Shown: positions 26,456-35,819, counted from the stretch's first letter. The stretch: DNA of 64,000 nt from JBBPYC01 sp965218765 (GCA_965218765.1 CBDCLU010000006.1:423295-487294), one strand, 5' to 3'. Translations and numbers: made by a program. The notes: a model not told the origin generated them from the sequence alone.

Positions 26456-27016
26456 TCAGGGCTTGCCCGAGGTCGGAAACGGCCAGGCCGCTTGCGGATT
26501 CAGCGTGGTCTGCGCAGCGGATGACGTCGCCGGGGAGGCCTCGTCGCCGGCCGGTGGTGTCGCCTGTGATGCTTTCTTGGTCGCACCAGGTTTTCGGGCT
26601 GACGATTTCTTCGCCGCAGGCATTGCTTTCTTCGAAGGCGTCTTGGCGGCAGTCGATTTTTTTGCAGTCACCGACTTCTTGGAAGCAACCTTTTTCGATG
26701 CAGCCTTCTTTGCGGGTGCTTTCTTCGCCGCGATTTTCTTGGTCGCGGTCTTCTTTACCCCGACCTTCTTTGCAGTCACTTTCTTTGCCGAAGCCTTTTT
26801 CGCGGGTGCTTTTTTCGCTGCGACCTTTTTGGTTGCAACCTTCTTCGCCGATGCTTTCTTCGCAGGCGTCTTCTTCGCCGCGGTCATCATCTTCTTTGCC
26901 GCGACTTTCTTCATCGGCATCTTCTTGGCGGCTGCCTTTTTGGCAGGTGCCGTTTTCTTCGCGCCGACTTTTTTGGCCGCAGTCTTCTTCGCAGCGGTTT
27001 TTTTCGCAGTTGCCAT
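26456..27016 (-). CDS. histone H1-like Lys/Ala-rich DNA-binding protein
   Basis: The 186-residue product is almost entirely irregular repeats of AAKK and PAKKA (for example AAKKTAAKKVGAKKTAPAKK) up to about residue 150, then a less basic tail (about 150-186). This is the composition of eukaryotic H1 C-terminal tails and of bacterial HC2/AlgP/BpH1-type proteins, which bind DNA non-specifically and can affect nucleoid structure. A good Shine-Dalgarno (AAGGAG) precedes the ATG. Repeat length is prone to change by slippage between strains. Downstream of nrdB on the same strand, with a 242-base gap. Confidence 0.88.
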   Translation of the reverse strand: MATAKKTAAKKTAAKKVGAKKTAPAKKAAAKKMPMKKVAAKKMMTAAKKTPAKKASAKKVATKKVAAKKAPAKKASAKKVTAKKVGVKKTATKKIAAKKAPAKKAASKKVASKKSVTAKKSTAAKTPSKKAMPAAKKSSARKPGATKKASQATPPAGDEASPATSSAAQTTLNPQAAWPFPTSGKP

Positions 27017-27258
27017 CGTTATCTACTCCTTGATCCAGTTTTGCAACGAGCACTTCACGACCGCTTTCTCTTCTAAAAACGCGGACGCCAAGCGATCCAG
27101 GTGGCCGAGCTTGAACGCCCAGTCACATGAATACGGAAAGCACGCTGCGCTGGTGCCGGACCAGACGGTCCCACCCAGGCACGAGCATGCAAAATTCGAG
27201 CGCATCGACGAGGGCGGCGACATCGGTTGCAGAGTTGGCATGTGCCTCGCTTCGGCCG

Positions 27259-28389
27259 TCAATCCCAAGACAGCGCGCCGCCGGACTGGTACTCGATCAC
27301 ACGCGTCTCGAAGAAGTTGCGTTCCTTCTTCAGGTCGATCATTTCGCTCATCCACGGAAACGGGTTTTCTTCGCGCGGAAACAGCGCTTCCAGCCCGATC
27401 TGTGTCGCGCGCCGGTTCGCGATGTAGCGCAGGTAACCCTTGAACATCGATGCGTTCATGCCCAGCACGCCGCGCGGCATCGTGTCTTCGGCATAGCGGT
27501 ATTCGAGTTCGACCGCACGGTGGAACACCGCCGTGATCTCGGCCTTGAACTCGGCCGTCCAGAGCGACGGGTTCTCGAGCTTGATCTGGTTGATCAGGTC
27601 GATGCCGAAATTGCAGTGCATCGACTCGTCGCGCAGGATGTACTGGTACTGCTCGGCCGCGCCGGTCATCTTGTTCTGCCGACCGAGTGCGAGGATCTGC
27701 GTGAAGCCGACGTAGAAGAACAGGCCTTCCATCAGGCATGCAAACACGATCAACGACTTGAGCAGCGTGCGATCGTCTTCAAGCGTGCCGGTCTTGAAGT
27801 TCGGGTCCATGATGGCGCCGATGAACGGCAGCAGGAACTGGTCCTTCTCCCGGATCGACGGCACTTCGTTATAGGCGTTGAAGATCTCGGATTCGTTCAG
27901 GCCGAGCGATTCGACGATGTACTGATACGCGTGCGTGTGGATCGCTTCCTCAAACGCCTGGCGCAACAGAAACTGGCGGCACTCGGGCGCCGTGATGTGG
28001 CGATAAGTGCCCAGCACGATGTTGTTCGCAGCCAGCGAGTCGGCCGTCACGAAGAAGCCGAGATTGCGTTTCACGATGCGCCGCTCGTCTTCGGTCAGGC
28101 CGTTCGGATCTTTCCACAACGCGATGTCGCGCGTCATGTTGACCTCCTGCGGCATCCAATGGTTCGAGCACGCCGACAGGTACTTCTCCCAGGCCCACTT
28201 GTACTTGAACGGCACCAGCTGATTGACGTCGGTCTGACCATTGATGATGCGCTTGTCGCTGGCCTTGACCCTTTGCGGCGCAGGCTGCTGATGCGACGGC
28301 TGCAACGCGGTCGTTGCATCGACCGGGCGCTGGCTCGGTGATGGAACAGCGCGCTGTTGCGGCTTGGCTTCGTTTTCCCAAATCAACAT
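27259..28389 (-). CDS. nrdB: class Ia ribonucleotide reductase, beta subunit
   Basis: Di-iron protein that generates the tyrosyl radical for NrdA. Ligands and radical site are visible: Asp of VTADSLAAN, EAIHTHAY (Glu, His and, four residues later, the radical Tyr), Glu of LMEGLFFYVGF, and RDESMHCNFG (Glu and His). The C-terminus (last 10 residues, ending GGALSWD) is the usual NrdA-docking tail. The 376-residue product has an N-terminal Gln/Pro-rich extension of about 45 residues. It lies 110 bases downstream of nrdA and is presumably co-transcribed. Confidence 0.96.
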   Translation of the reverse strand: MLIWENEAKPQQRAVPSPSQRPVDATTALQPSHQQPAPQRVKASDKRIINGQTDVNQLVPFKYKWAWEKYLSACSNHWMPQEVNMTRDIALWKDPNGLTEDERRIVKRNLGFFVTADSLAANNIVLGTYRHITAPECRQFLLRQAFEEAIHTHAYQYIVESLGLNESEIFNAYNEVPSIREKDQFLLPFIGAIMDPNFKTGTLEDDRTLLKSLIVFACLMEGLFFYVGFTQILALGRQNKMTGAAEQYQYILRDESMHCNFGIDLINQIKLENPSLWTAEFKAEITAVFHRAVELEYRYAEDTMPRGVLGMNASMFKGYLRYIANRRATQIGLEALFPREENPFPWMSEMIDLKKERNFFETRVIEYQSGGALSWD

Positions 28390-28499
28390 AGAAGATTCCA
28401 GTAGTCGGATTATGAAAGCATTGCTATGAATTGCATAGTGCTGATCCGCATTGCATTGAAAATATTTGTTGACGCATCACCACGCCACACATGCCTGCA

Positions 28500-31451
28500 T
28501 CACTGACAGGCTTCGCAACCCGGGTCATCGATCGCGCAGAAGCGCACCTCGCTGCTGCCCACTTCAATATCCGATGTGCTGTCGGTGGCCATCGGTGCAG
28601 CTGCATGGCTGACCATCGACCGCGAGCCGTCCTGCTGCGATGAAACAGCGTTCAGCTGGCCGCGGCTGACCGTGCTCATCTCTGCATGCGTGGCGCTCTG
28701 CGTGCGCAGGTAATAGGTGGTCTTCAAGCCACGCAGCCATGCAAGCTTGTAAGTCTCATCGAGCTTCTTGCCCGATGCACCCGCCATGTAGATGTTGAGC
28801 GACTGCGCCTGATCGATCCACTTCTGTCGGCGCGATGCGGCCTCCACCAACCAGCGCGGCTCCACTTCGAACGCGGTGCCATAGAGAGCCTTCAACTCCT
28901 GCGGCACGCGATCGATCGGGCCCAGCGATCCGTTGAAGTGCTTCAGGTCCATCACCATCACGTCGTCCCACAGGTTGTGACGCTTCAGGTCTTCCACCAG
29001 ATAGCTGTTGATGACGGTGAACTCGCCCGACAGGTTCGACTTGACCGACAGGTTGCCGAACGACGGCTCGATCGATGCATCGACGCCGACAATGTTCGAG
29101 ATGGTGGCCGTCGGCGCGATCGCCACGCAGTTCGAATTGCGCATGCCGTCGGTCGCAATCTTCCGACGCAACGCAGCCCAATCGAGCTTTGAGGAGCGGT
29201 CGACCTGGACATAGCGCGCATCGCCGCCACGTGATTCGTCCAGCAGGTCCAGTGTGTCGAGCGGCAGCACGCCGCGCTCCCACAGTGATCCGGTATAACT
29301 TGCATAGCGACCACGCTCCTTCGCCAAGTCGGTCGAAGCCAGGTACGCGTAGTAGCAGATCGCCTCCATCGACTCGTCGGCGAACTGCACCGCGGCATCG
29401 CTTGCGTACGGGATGCGGAGCTCATAGAGGCTGTCCTGGAACGCCATCAGCCCCAGACCCACCGGCCGGTGCCGCAGATTCGAGTCACGCGCCTTCTTGA
29501 CCGCGTAATAGTTGATGTCGATCACGTTGTCGAGCATGCGCATCGCGGTGGCGATGGTCGCGCGCAGCTTGTCGTGATCCAGCGCCTTGCCGCCATCCGC
29601 GCGGTCGATCAGATGCTGCTTCAGATTGATCGAGCCGAGGTTGCAGACCGCCGTCTCGGTGTCGCTCGTGTTCAGCGTGATCTCGGTGCACAGATTGGAT
29701 GAGTGCACCACGCCGATGTGCTGCTGCGGGCTGCGGATGTTGCAGGCGTCCTTGAACGTGATCCAAGGGTGCCCGGTCTCAAACAGCATCGTGAGCATCT
29801 TGCGCCACAGGTCGGCCGCCGGCAGCCGGCGGTGCAGCTTGAGTTCGCCACGTGCGGCTTTCTCCTCATACGCCACGTAGGCCGTCTCGAACGCACTGCC
29901 GAACAGGTCATGCAGGTCCGGCACGTCGTTCGGTGAGAACAACGTCCAGTCGCCTTTCTCGATCACGCGGCGCATGAACAGGTCCGGAATCCAGTTCGCT
30001 GTGTTCATGTCGTGCGTGCGGCGGCGGTCGTCGCCAGTGTTCTTGCGCAGCTCCAGAAACTCTTCGATGTCGAGGTGCCAGCTTTCCAGATAGGTGCAGA
30101 CCGCGCCTTTTCTCTTTCCTCCTTGATTGACTGCGACCGCGGTGTCGTTCACGACCTTCAAGAACGGCACCACACCCTGAGATTCGCCGTTCGTGCCCTT
30201 GATGTGGCTGCCCAAGGCGCGCACGCGCGTCCAGTCGTTGCCCAGGCCGCCTGCGAACTTCGACAGCAGCGCGTTTTCCTTGATCGATTCGTAGATGCCG
30301 TCAAGATGGTCGGGCACCGTCGTCAGATAGCAGCTCGACAGTTGCGAGCGTTGCGTGCCGCTGTTGAACAGTGTCGGCGTGCTCGACATGAAGTCGAACG
30401 AGGACAGCACTTCGTAGAACTCAATCGCCCGTGCTTCACGGTCGATCTCGTTCAACGACAAGCCCATTGCCACGCGCATGAAGAACGCCTGCGGCAGCTC
30501 GATCCGGGTCTTCTCCACGTGCAGGAAGTAGCGGTCGTAGAGCGTTTGCAAGCCGAGATAGTCGAAGCTCAGGTCGCGCTCAGGCTTCAGCGCCGCCGCC
30601 AGCCGCGGCAGGTCGAACTGCAGCAGTTGTTCGTCGAGCCGCTCGGCCTCGACGCCGCGCCGGATGAACTGCGGGAAATAATCGACATAGCCCTGCGACA
30701 GTTCGGCGAGCGTCACCTCGCGTCCCAGCACTTCACGTGCGATCGTGTGCAGCAACAGCCGCGCGGTTGCGAAGCTGTAGCCCGGGTCTTTTTCGATCAG
30801 CGTGCGCGCAGCCAGGATCGCGGCCTTCCAGACCTCATCGAGCGGCACGCCGTCATACAGGTTGCGCTGCGTCTCCAGCAGGATCGGCCCGGCCGAGACG
30901 TCGTCGCCCAGGCCGTCGCAGGCCTGCTCGACCATGCGGCGCAAGCCGTCCGCGTCGAACGCGACGCGCTCGCCGTTGACCAGCACATGCAGCGCCGGCG
31001 CAGCGGTCGGCGCGGGTGCGCCCTGGCGCGCGCGCTCCTGCGTGCGGCGTTCCCGGTAGAGCACATAGGCGCGCGCGATCTCGTGATGGCCGCCGCGCAT
31101 CAGGCCGAGTTCGACCTGGTCCTGCACGTCCTCGATGTGAAAGGTGCCGCCACCCGGGCGCGAGCGCATGAGCGCGCGCACGACGGCCTGCGTCAGTTCA
31201 TCGACGACTTCGCGCACGCTGGCCGATGCGGCGCCCTGGGTGCCGTGCACCGCGAGGAACGCTTTCATCATCGCCACCGCGATCTTGTTCGGCTCGAACG
31301 GCACCACGGCGCCGTTGCGCCGCATGATCTGGTAGTGGGACAGGGCGCCCGCCGCGCGATCGGCGGACGGCTGTGGCCTGGACGCCGCCGAATCGATGGA
31401 CTGGACGCTGCGCGCACGGGCAGCGGCGGGAAAGCTGGTGATGTTCTGCAT
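28500..31451 (-). CDS. nrdA: class Ia ribonucleotide reductase, alpha subunit, with two ATP-cones
   Basis: Reduces ribonucleoside diphosphates to deoxy forms. The N-terminal ATP-cone (IMRRNGAVVPFEPNKIAVAM, near residue 40) is followed by a second, more diverged cone (LVNGERVAFDADGLRRM, near residue 150), the Pseudomonas-type layout. The catalytic site is intact: Cys of SSCYLTT, NLCTEI (Asn, Cys, Glu), Cys of ETAVCNLGSINL and the radical-transfer pair in KTTYYLRT. The tail ends in a shuttle cysteine pair (CEAC). ATG 31451 (MQNITSF), with AAGGAG upstream, is chosen over an in-frame start at 31496. Product about 983 residues. Confidence 0.95.
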   Translation of the reverse strand: MQNITSFPAAARARSVQSIDSAASRPQPSADRAAGALSHYQIMRRNGAVVPFEPNKIAVAMMKAFLAVHGTQGAASASVREVVDELTQAVVRALMRSRPGGGTFHIEDVQDQVELGLMRGGHHEIARAYVLYRERRTQERARQGAPAPTAAPALHVLVNGERVAFDADGLRRMVEQACDGLGDDVSAGPILLETQRNLYDGVPLDEVWKAAILAARTLIEKDPGYSFATARLLLHTIAREVLGREVTLAELSQGYVDYFPQFIRRGVEAERLDEQLLQFDLPRLAAALKPERDLSFDYLGLQTLYDRYFLHVEKTRIELPQAFFMRVAMGLSLNEIDREARAIEFYEVLSSFDFMSSTPTLFNSGTQRSQLSSCYLTTVPDHLDGIYESIKENALLSKFAGGLGNDWTRVRALGSHIKGTNGESQGVVPFLKVVNDTAVAVNQGGKRKGAVCTYLESWHLDIEEFLELRKNTGDDRRRTHDMNTANWIPDLFMRRVIEKGDWTLFSPNDVPDLHDLFGSAFETAYVAYEEKAARGELKLHRRLPAADLWRKMLTMLFETGHPWITFKDACNIRSPQQHIGVVHSSNLCTEITLNTSDTETAVCNLGSINLKQHLIDRADGGKALDHDKLRATIATAMRMLDNVIDINYYAVKKARDSNLRHRPVGLGLMAFQDSLYELRIPYASDAAVQFADESMEAICYYAYLASTDLAKERGRYASYTGSLWERGVLPLDTLDLLDESRGGDARYVQVDRSSKLDWAALRRKIATDGMRNSNCVAIAPTATISNIVGVDASIEPSFGNLSVKSNLSGEFTVINSYLVEDLKRHNLWDDVMVMDLKHFNGSLGPIDRVPQELKALYGTAFEVEPRWLVEAASRRQKWIDQAQSLNIYMAGASGKKLDETYKLAWLRGLKTTYYLRTQSATHAEMSTVSRGQLNAVSSQQDGSRSMVSHAAAPMATDSTSDIEVGSSEVRFCAIDDPGCEACQ

Positions 31452-31915
31452 GAAAAGGTCAGCTCCTTGAATCGTGGAAGGGCAAAGTGGCGACACGAAC
31501 GCGGTGGTTGCAGCTCACAGCGTCTGGAAAGCAGCCAGCTCCAGACGCCGTCGGATTCGGCTTGCTCCCTAGCTTCGACTCCGATCCATATGGTGTCATG
31601 AGACCACTATATCTAGCGTCTCTGGCACGGGCAATGCACTACCGGTAGTGTTTAACCGGAATTTTCATCGCTCGAACGTCATTGGCGAGGAAGCCGGTCA
31701 GCCACGACGAATTTCGATCATCGGCGGCAATCGCCGATGGATTCAGGCGATCTGCGGCAAAGGTCAACCAGCATGCGGGATCGGGCCCGTTTTGGGTTCG
31801 GAGCCCGCGTCCGTGCTGCCTCTGGCGAATCAGCGCAGACCCGTTCAAGTCGACGAATGGCTGCGACCGGCCACAACCGTCGGCATCGACAAATTTTTTC
31901 GTGCGACTGTCGTGT
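31452..31915. other. nrdA-ampD intergenic region without a gene
   Basis: A 464-base stretch between the start of nrdA and the end of ampD (both -). Besides the NrdR-type promoter it holds a perfect 8-bp hairpin, CATCGGCG (31719-31726) with CGCCGATG (31732-31739) and a 5-base loop, with no T-run on either side; it could be part of the ampD 3' end. Short reading frames exist on both strands but none shows protein-like conservation or a ribosome site. Confidence 0.6.
31604..31651 (-). promoter_or_regulatory. nrdA promoter flanked by two NrdR-like boxes
   Basis: Reading toward nrdA, TTGCCC (31629-31634) and TATAGT (31606-31611) are 17 bases apart, a good sigma-70 promoter. Two 16-bp sites like the NrdR consensus ACACTATATATAGTGT are present: CCACTATATCTAGCGT at 31604-31619 (13 of 16 matches) covers the -10, and GCACTACCGGTAGTGT at 31636-31651 (11 of 16, a perfect 14-bp palindrome inside) lies just upstream of the -35. 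They are 32 bases apart start to start, about three helical turns, as known for paired NrdR boxes. NrdR repression of nrdAB is therefore inferred. Confidence 0.75.
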
Positions 31916-32527
31916 TCAAGTCACATCGGACGCGAACCGGTCGGCCGGCCAGCCGGTGTCATCGCACAGCCGGCTCCAGTCGAAGCCGGCGCCCGGATCG
32001 AATTTGCGTCCCGGCGCTACGTGCTCATGCCCGGCAACGTGACGCACCGGGTACTGCCGCGCAAGCTGCTCGCACAGCGCGGCAAGCGCCCGATACTGCG
32101 CTGGCTCGAAGCGCCCGCCCTCGAGTCCTTCCAGCTCGATGCCGATCGAGTCGTCGTTGCAGTTGTCGCGCCCGCGCCAGCACGACGCACCCGCATGCCA
32201 GGCACGCTGGTCGCAGCTCACGCACTGCCAGAGTTCGCCGTCGCGGCGCAGAAAGAAATGCGCCGACACCGCAAGGCCGCGAATCTGTTCGAAATAGGGA
32301 TGTGCGCTCCAATCCAGTTCGTTTCGAAACAGCCGCAGCACGGCGTCGCCTTCGAAGCAGCCCGGCGGCAGGCTGATCGAATGCAGCACGATCAGATCGA
32401 TGCAGGCGCCGGGTGGCCGTGCGCCGAAGTTCGGCGAATCGTGCCGCCGCGCGCCGCGTAGCCAGCCGTCGCGCCACAACGGCGGCGCAGCCGGGCCGTC
32501 GCTGCGGTCTGCGACCGGCCCGCTCAT
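31916..32527 (-). CDS. ampD: 1,6-anhydro-N-acetylmuramyl-L-alanine amidase AmpD
   Basis: Cytoplasmic zinc amidase that removes the stem peptide from anhydro-muropeptides during cell wall recycling; loss typically derepresses AmpR-controlled beta-lactamase where present. Zinc ligands are recognised as His in DLIVLHSISLPPG, and His and Asp in HVAPGRKFDPGAGFDW; SIGIELEG carries the catalytic Glu. HFFLRRDGELWQCV is typical of the N-acetylmuramoyl amidase 2 fold. The 203-residue length fits. The start overlaps the pilR stop by 4 bases, so it is the last gene of the ypjD-to-ampD unit. Confidence 0.95.
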   Translation of the reverse strand: MSGPVADRSDGPAAPPLWRDGWLRGARRHDSPNFGARPPGACIDLIVLHSISLPPGCFEGDAVLRLFRNELDWSAHPYFEQIRGLAVSAHFFLRRDGELWQCVSCDQRAWHAGASCWRGRDNCNDDSIGIELEGLEGGRFEPAQYRALAALCEQLARQYPVRHVAGHEHVAPGRKFDPGAGFDWSRLCDDTGWPADRFASDVT

Positions 32528-34023
32528 TCGGGCTCGTCGCTCTGCGGCACCGCGATGCCCAATCGCGCGATGCGGTAACGGATCTGACGCAGGCTCAGGC
32601 CCAGCCGTGCCGCGGTGGCGGTGCGGTTAAAGCCGGTTTCCTGCAACGCGCGCACCAGAATGTCTCGCTCCTGCCGGTCCAGAAAAGCCTGCAGGTCGGC
32701 TGGCAGCGGCCCGTCCAGCGCCGCTGGTGATGGTGCCTGCGGCGTTGTCGCGATGCGTGCGGCCTGCGGCAGCGGCTCCAGCAGCGCCATCCGGCTGTCG
32801 CCATCGGCCTGCAGCAGCTCGCCGTCACCGAGCGCGAGCGCGCGGTGCAGCAGGTTTTCCAGCTCGCGCACATTGCCCGGCAGCGGCTGGCTCGCGATCT
32901 GCTCGAATACCGCATCGGGCAGGCTCGGAGCCTCCGGCAGCCCGGAGTCGGCCGCGATGCGCGCGAGCAGCGCTTCGCACAACGCGGGCAGGTCCCCGCG
33001 CCGCTCGCGCAGCGGCGGGATGCGCAACTCGATCACGTTGAGCCGGTAATAAAGGTCCTGGCGAAACCGACCGGCCTTGACTTCCGCCGCCAGGTCCTTG
33101 TGCGTCGCGCTCACGATGCGCACGTCCACCAGTTCTTCCGCGGTGGAGCCGATCGGCCGCACGCTGCGCTCCTGGATCGCGCGCAGCAGCTTTGCCTGCA
33201 TCGCAAGCGGCAGATCGCCGATCTCGTCGAGGAACAGGGTGCCGGCACGGGCCGCCTGAAAGTAGCCTTCACGGTCTTGCGCCGCGCCGGTGTAGGCGCC
33301 TTTCTTGGCACCGAAGAACTCGGCTTCCAGCAGGTTCTCGGGAATCGCGCCGCAGTTCACCGCGACCAGCGGCCCGTCGCTGCGGTGGCTGTTCGCATGC
33401 AGCGCGCGCGCCACCAGTTCCTTGCCGGTGCCCGATTCGCCGCGCACCAGCACCGGCGCCATGCTCGGCGCCACGCGCGCGATGCGCTGCTTGACCGCCA
33501 GCATCGCCTCCGACGTGCCGACCATGCGGGCCAGCGCGGCCGGGCCGCTTGCCGGCGCCGACGGCACGCTGGCGGCGGCTTGACCTGCGCGCTTCGCCGG
33601 TGCCCCGGTCGATCCCGGTGCTGCTGGCCGTTCGGCCCGCACCGCCTGCGCCACCGCCGCGCGAAACTGCTTGAGATCGACCGGCTTGGTCAGGTAGTCG
33701 AACGCGCCGCTCTTGAGCGCCTCCACCGCGTTCTCGGCCGAACCATGCGCGGTGATCACGATGCAGCGTTCGGCGCGCGCCTGCGTTTTCAGCCGGCGCA
33801 GCACGTCCAGCCCGGAGCCGTCGGGCAGCCGCATGTCGGAGATCACCGCGTCGTAGCGCTGCGCGTCGAGTTGCGCAAGCGCTTCGGCCACGTCGGCTGC
33901 GGTATCGACCCGGTAGCCTTCGCGCAGTAGGCTCAGTTCGTACAGCGTGCGCAGGTCCGGCTCGTCGTCGATCACCAGCACGCGCGGGGCCGCGTTGCCA
34001 GGGGCGTAGGACGTCGCGCTCAT
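32524..34023 (-). CDS. pilR: sigma-54-dependent response regulator, PilR type
   Basis: NtrC-family activator. Receiver domain at about residues 13-125 (VLVIDDEPDL; phospho-Asp in AVISDMRLPDGSG; Lys in LTKPVD), AAA+ domain at about 165-400 with GESGTGKE, GAYTGA (a Phe-to-Tyr form of the sigma-54 contact loop GAFTGA), LFLDEIGDLP and the arginine-finger region, and a Fis-type helix-turn-helix at the C-terminus (NRTATAARLGLSLRQIRYRI). ATG 34023 overlaps the kinase stop by 4 bases; the frame is open far upstream, but that part is antisense or shadow of pilS. Partner is PilS; no pilin gene is in the window, so the target is inferred. Confidence 0.9.
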   Translation of the reverse strand: MSATSYAPGNAAPRVLVIDDEPDLRTLYELSLLREGYRVDTAADVAEALAQLDAQRYDAVISDMRLPDGSGLDVLRRLKTQARAERCIVITAHGSAENAVEALKSGAFDYLTKPVDLKQFRAAVAQAVRAERPAAPGSTGAPAKRAGQAAASVPSAPASGPAALARMVGTSEAMLAVKQRIARVAPSMAPVLVRGESGTGKELVARALHANSHRSDGPLVAVNCGAIPENLLEAEFFGAKKGAYTGAAQDREGYFQAARAGTLFLDEIGDLPLAMQAKLLRAIQERSVRPIGSTAEELVDVRIVSATHKDLAAEVKAGRFRQDLYYRLNVIELRIPPLRERRGDLPALCEALLARIAADSGLPEAPSLPDAVFEQIASQPLPGNVRELENLLHRALALGDGELLQADGDSRMALLEPLPQAARIATTPQAPSPAALDGPLPADLQAFLDRQERDILVRALQETGFNRTATAARLGLSLRQIRYRIARLGIAVPQSDEPE

Positions 34024-35819
34024 ATCGATGTGGCTGCAGCCGGCCTCGCCAGGTCGGTGGGCAGCGTCGGTGCATCGAGGTCCAGGTCCAGCGCCGGCGC
34101 GCGAAAGGAGATCACGAACGCATTGCCCGCAAGCGGCCCGCGCCGGGTCGGTGCCACGTCGCGCCGATAGCCGATGCCCGCGCCGTACCGTTCGCACAGC
34201 TCGCGGCAGATATAGAGGCCCAGCCCGGTGGACCGGCTTTCCGAGGAGAAGAACGGCTCGAACAGGTGCTGCTCCACCGCCGGCTCCAGCGGCGCGCCGT
34301 CGCTCCAGACGCGCAGATGCGCCTGGCCCGACTCGGACAGCCAGCAATGCGCCTGCAGCGAATCGTCGAACGTCCCGGCATAGCGTGCCGCGTTGTCCAG
34401 CAGGTTGACGAGCACACGGCGCAGATGCTCGGGGTCGAACTCGACCTGGCCCGGCGCGGTCGCCAGCTGCGTCTGCACGCTGCGCGATCGAGATTTGTGC
34501 GTGTGGGTCCACTCGGCGCAGATGGCTGCCACGGCGGCGTCCAGTGCCAGCATCGGGCCGGCCGACGGCGGCTCGCCCGGTTGTGCTTGCTGCTGCCGCT
34601 GCACGCGCGAGATGTTCAGCACGTCCTCCGTGATGCGCGCCAGCCGCTGCGCGTTCTGCTGCACCATCGCAGCCAGCCGCTTGTGGTTTGGATCGACCAG
34701 ATCTTCGTCGAGCAGCGCGTTGGCCTGCACGATCGCAGCGAGCGGGTTGCGGATCTCGTGCGCGACGGCCGTTGACATGCGGCCCATCGCCGCGAGCTTT
34801 TCGGTGCGCAGCCGTGCTTCCATCTCGCGCAAGTCGTGCAGAAACAGCACGCAGAGGCTTTCCGCGCCGATCGAGCGGTTGCGCGTGAGCCGCGTTCGCA
34901 CGCGCAGCCGGCGCGGGCCTTGCGCTGCATGGTCGATCACGACGTCGGCCGGTTTGCTGCGCGGATGCTCGAACGCTGCCTGCACCAGATCGAGCAGCGG
35001 CCACCAGCCGGGCTCGGCGCCCAGGCTGAACGGCACGCGCGCGGTCTGCTGCATGCTGCCCAGCAGCGCGCGTGCGGCTGGATTGACGGCGCGTGCGATG
35101 CCGTCGCGGTCCACCACCGCAACGCCGTCGGCCAGCGTTTCGATCACCAGCTCGTTCACCTGCGTCTGCAGCTGCGCCGCGAGCTGGTTGCGGCGCGCCA
35201 GCCGCTCTTCCTGCGCGAGCCGCACGGCCAGCTGGTTGACCACCAGCGCCATCACGAAGTAGCCCGCTGCCACCAGCGCGGCTTCCACATAGCGTGCGGT
35301 CGCATCGGCCGGGCTGTGCCAGCCGGCCCAGGCCGCGCCCGCCAGCAGCAGCAGCGCGATGCCGGCCGCGGTGCCCAGCGCGAGCCGCAGCGAGCCGAGC
35401 ACCGCCACCAGCAGCAGCGGCAGCGCGAACAAGGGCGTGTAGTTCAGGGTGCCCGGCTGCAGCAGCTGCAGCAACGAACACATCGCGATGTCGACGCCGG
35501 CCGTGCTCAGCCACTGGCGCCCGAACGCCTGCTCGGTGGCACTCGGCCGCGCTTTCAAGCGCACCACAAGCGCGGTCGCGACATAAGCCGCGCACAACAC
35601 CAGCACCGCCGGGTCGATCGCCTGGCCGAGCGCAGCGATCACGAGCTGCAGCAGGCCGATCGCCAGCGCCATCAGCACCCGCGCCGTCATGAAGCCCTGC
35701 CAGAGCCGCACGAACGCCTCGTCGTCCGGCGCCGTCAGCGTGCTCGGGCCCAGGTTGGACGGCTCGAACCAGGAACGCTGCGGGTCGCGCCGGTCGGCCG
35801 GGGTGGTGGCAAAGCGCAT
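34020..35819 (-). CDS. pilS: sensor histidine kinase, PilS type
   Basis: Membrane sensor kinase with about six N-terminal hydrophobic segments (about residues 40-200), a PAS-like domain (near 225-330, starting ETLADGVAVVDRDG), the dimerisation helix with the phosphorylated His in STAVAHEIRNPLAAI, and the ATPase domain with NLLDNAARYAG and STGLGLYICREL. This is the architecture of PilS, which controls type IV pilin transcription through PilR. I take ATG 35819 as start (599 residues); a TTG at 35855 would add 12 residues. Neither has a convincing ribosome site. Confidence 0.88.
   Translation of the reverse strand: MRFATTPADRRDPQRSWFEPSNLGPSTLTAPDDEAFVRLWQGFMTARVLMALAIGLLQLVIAALGQAIDPAVLVLCAAYVATALVVRLKARPSATEQAFGRQWLSTAGVDIAMCSLLQLLQPGTLNYTPLFALPLLLVAVLGSLRLALGTAAGIALLLLAGAAWAGWHSPADATARYVEAALVAAGYFVMALVVNQLAVRLAQEERLARRNQLAAQLQTQVNELVIETLADGVAVVDRDGIARAVNPAARALLGSMQQTARVPFSLGAEPGWWPLLDLVQAAFEHPRSKPADVVIDHAAQGPRRLRVRTRLTRNRSIGAESLCVLFLHDLREMEARLRTEKLAAMGRMSTAVAHEIRNPLAAIVQANALLDEDLVDPNHKRLAAMVQQNAQRLARITEDVLNISRVQRQQQAQPGEPPSAGPMLALDAAVAAICAEWTHTHKSRSRSVQTQLATAPGQVEFDPEHLRRVLVNLLDNAARYAGTFDDSLQAHCWLSESGQAHLRVWSDGAPLEPAVEQHLFEPFFSSESRSTGLGLYICRELCERYGAGIGYRRDVAPTRRGPLAGNAFVISFRAPALDLDLDAPTLPTDLARPAAATSI

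Noticed and set aside
26560..27010. Short direct repeats suggesting a repeat array or CRISPR
   Set aside because: The repeats are imperfect, codon-periodic and encode AAKK units; there are no spacers of constant size.
26418..27443. A Phe/Ala-rich 341-codon plus-strand frame
   Set aside because: It is the antisense of the Lys/Ala repeat gene; AAKK repeats read backwards give FFA repeats.
30012..31601. A 529-codon plus-strand frame opposite nrdA
   Set aside because: Codon composition is that of an antisense shadow in GC-rich DNA, and nrdA is certain.
32524..35595. A 1023-codon minus-strand reading frame spanning pilR and most of pilS
   Set aside because: Only the last 499 codons (from ATG 34023) show regulator domains; the rest is an out-of-frame shadow of pilS.
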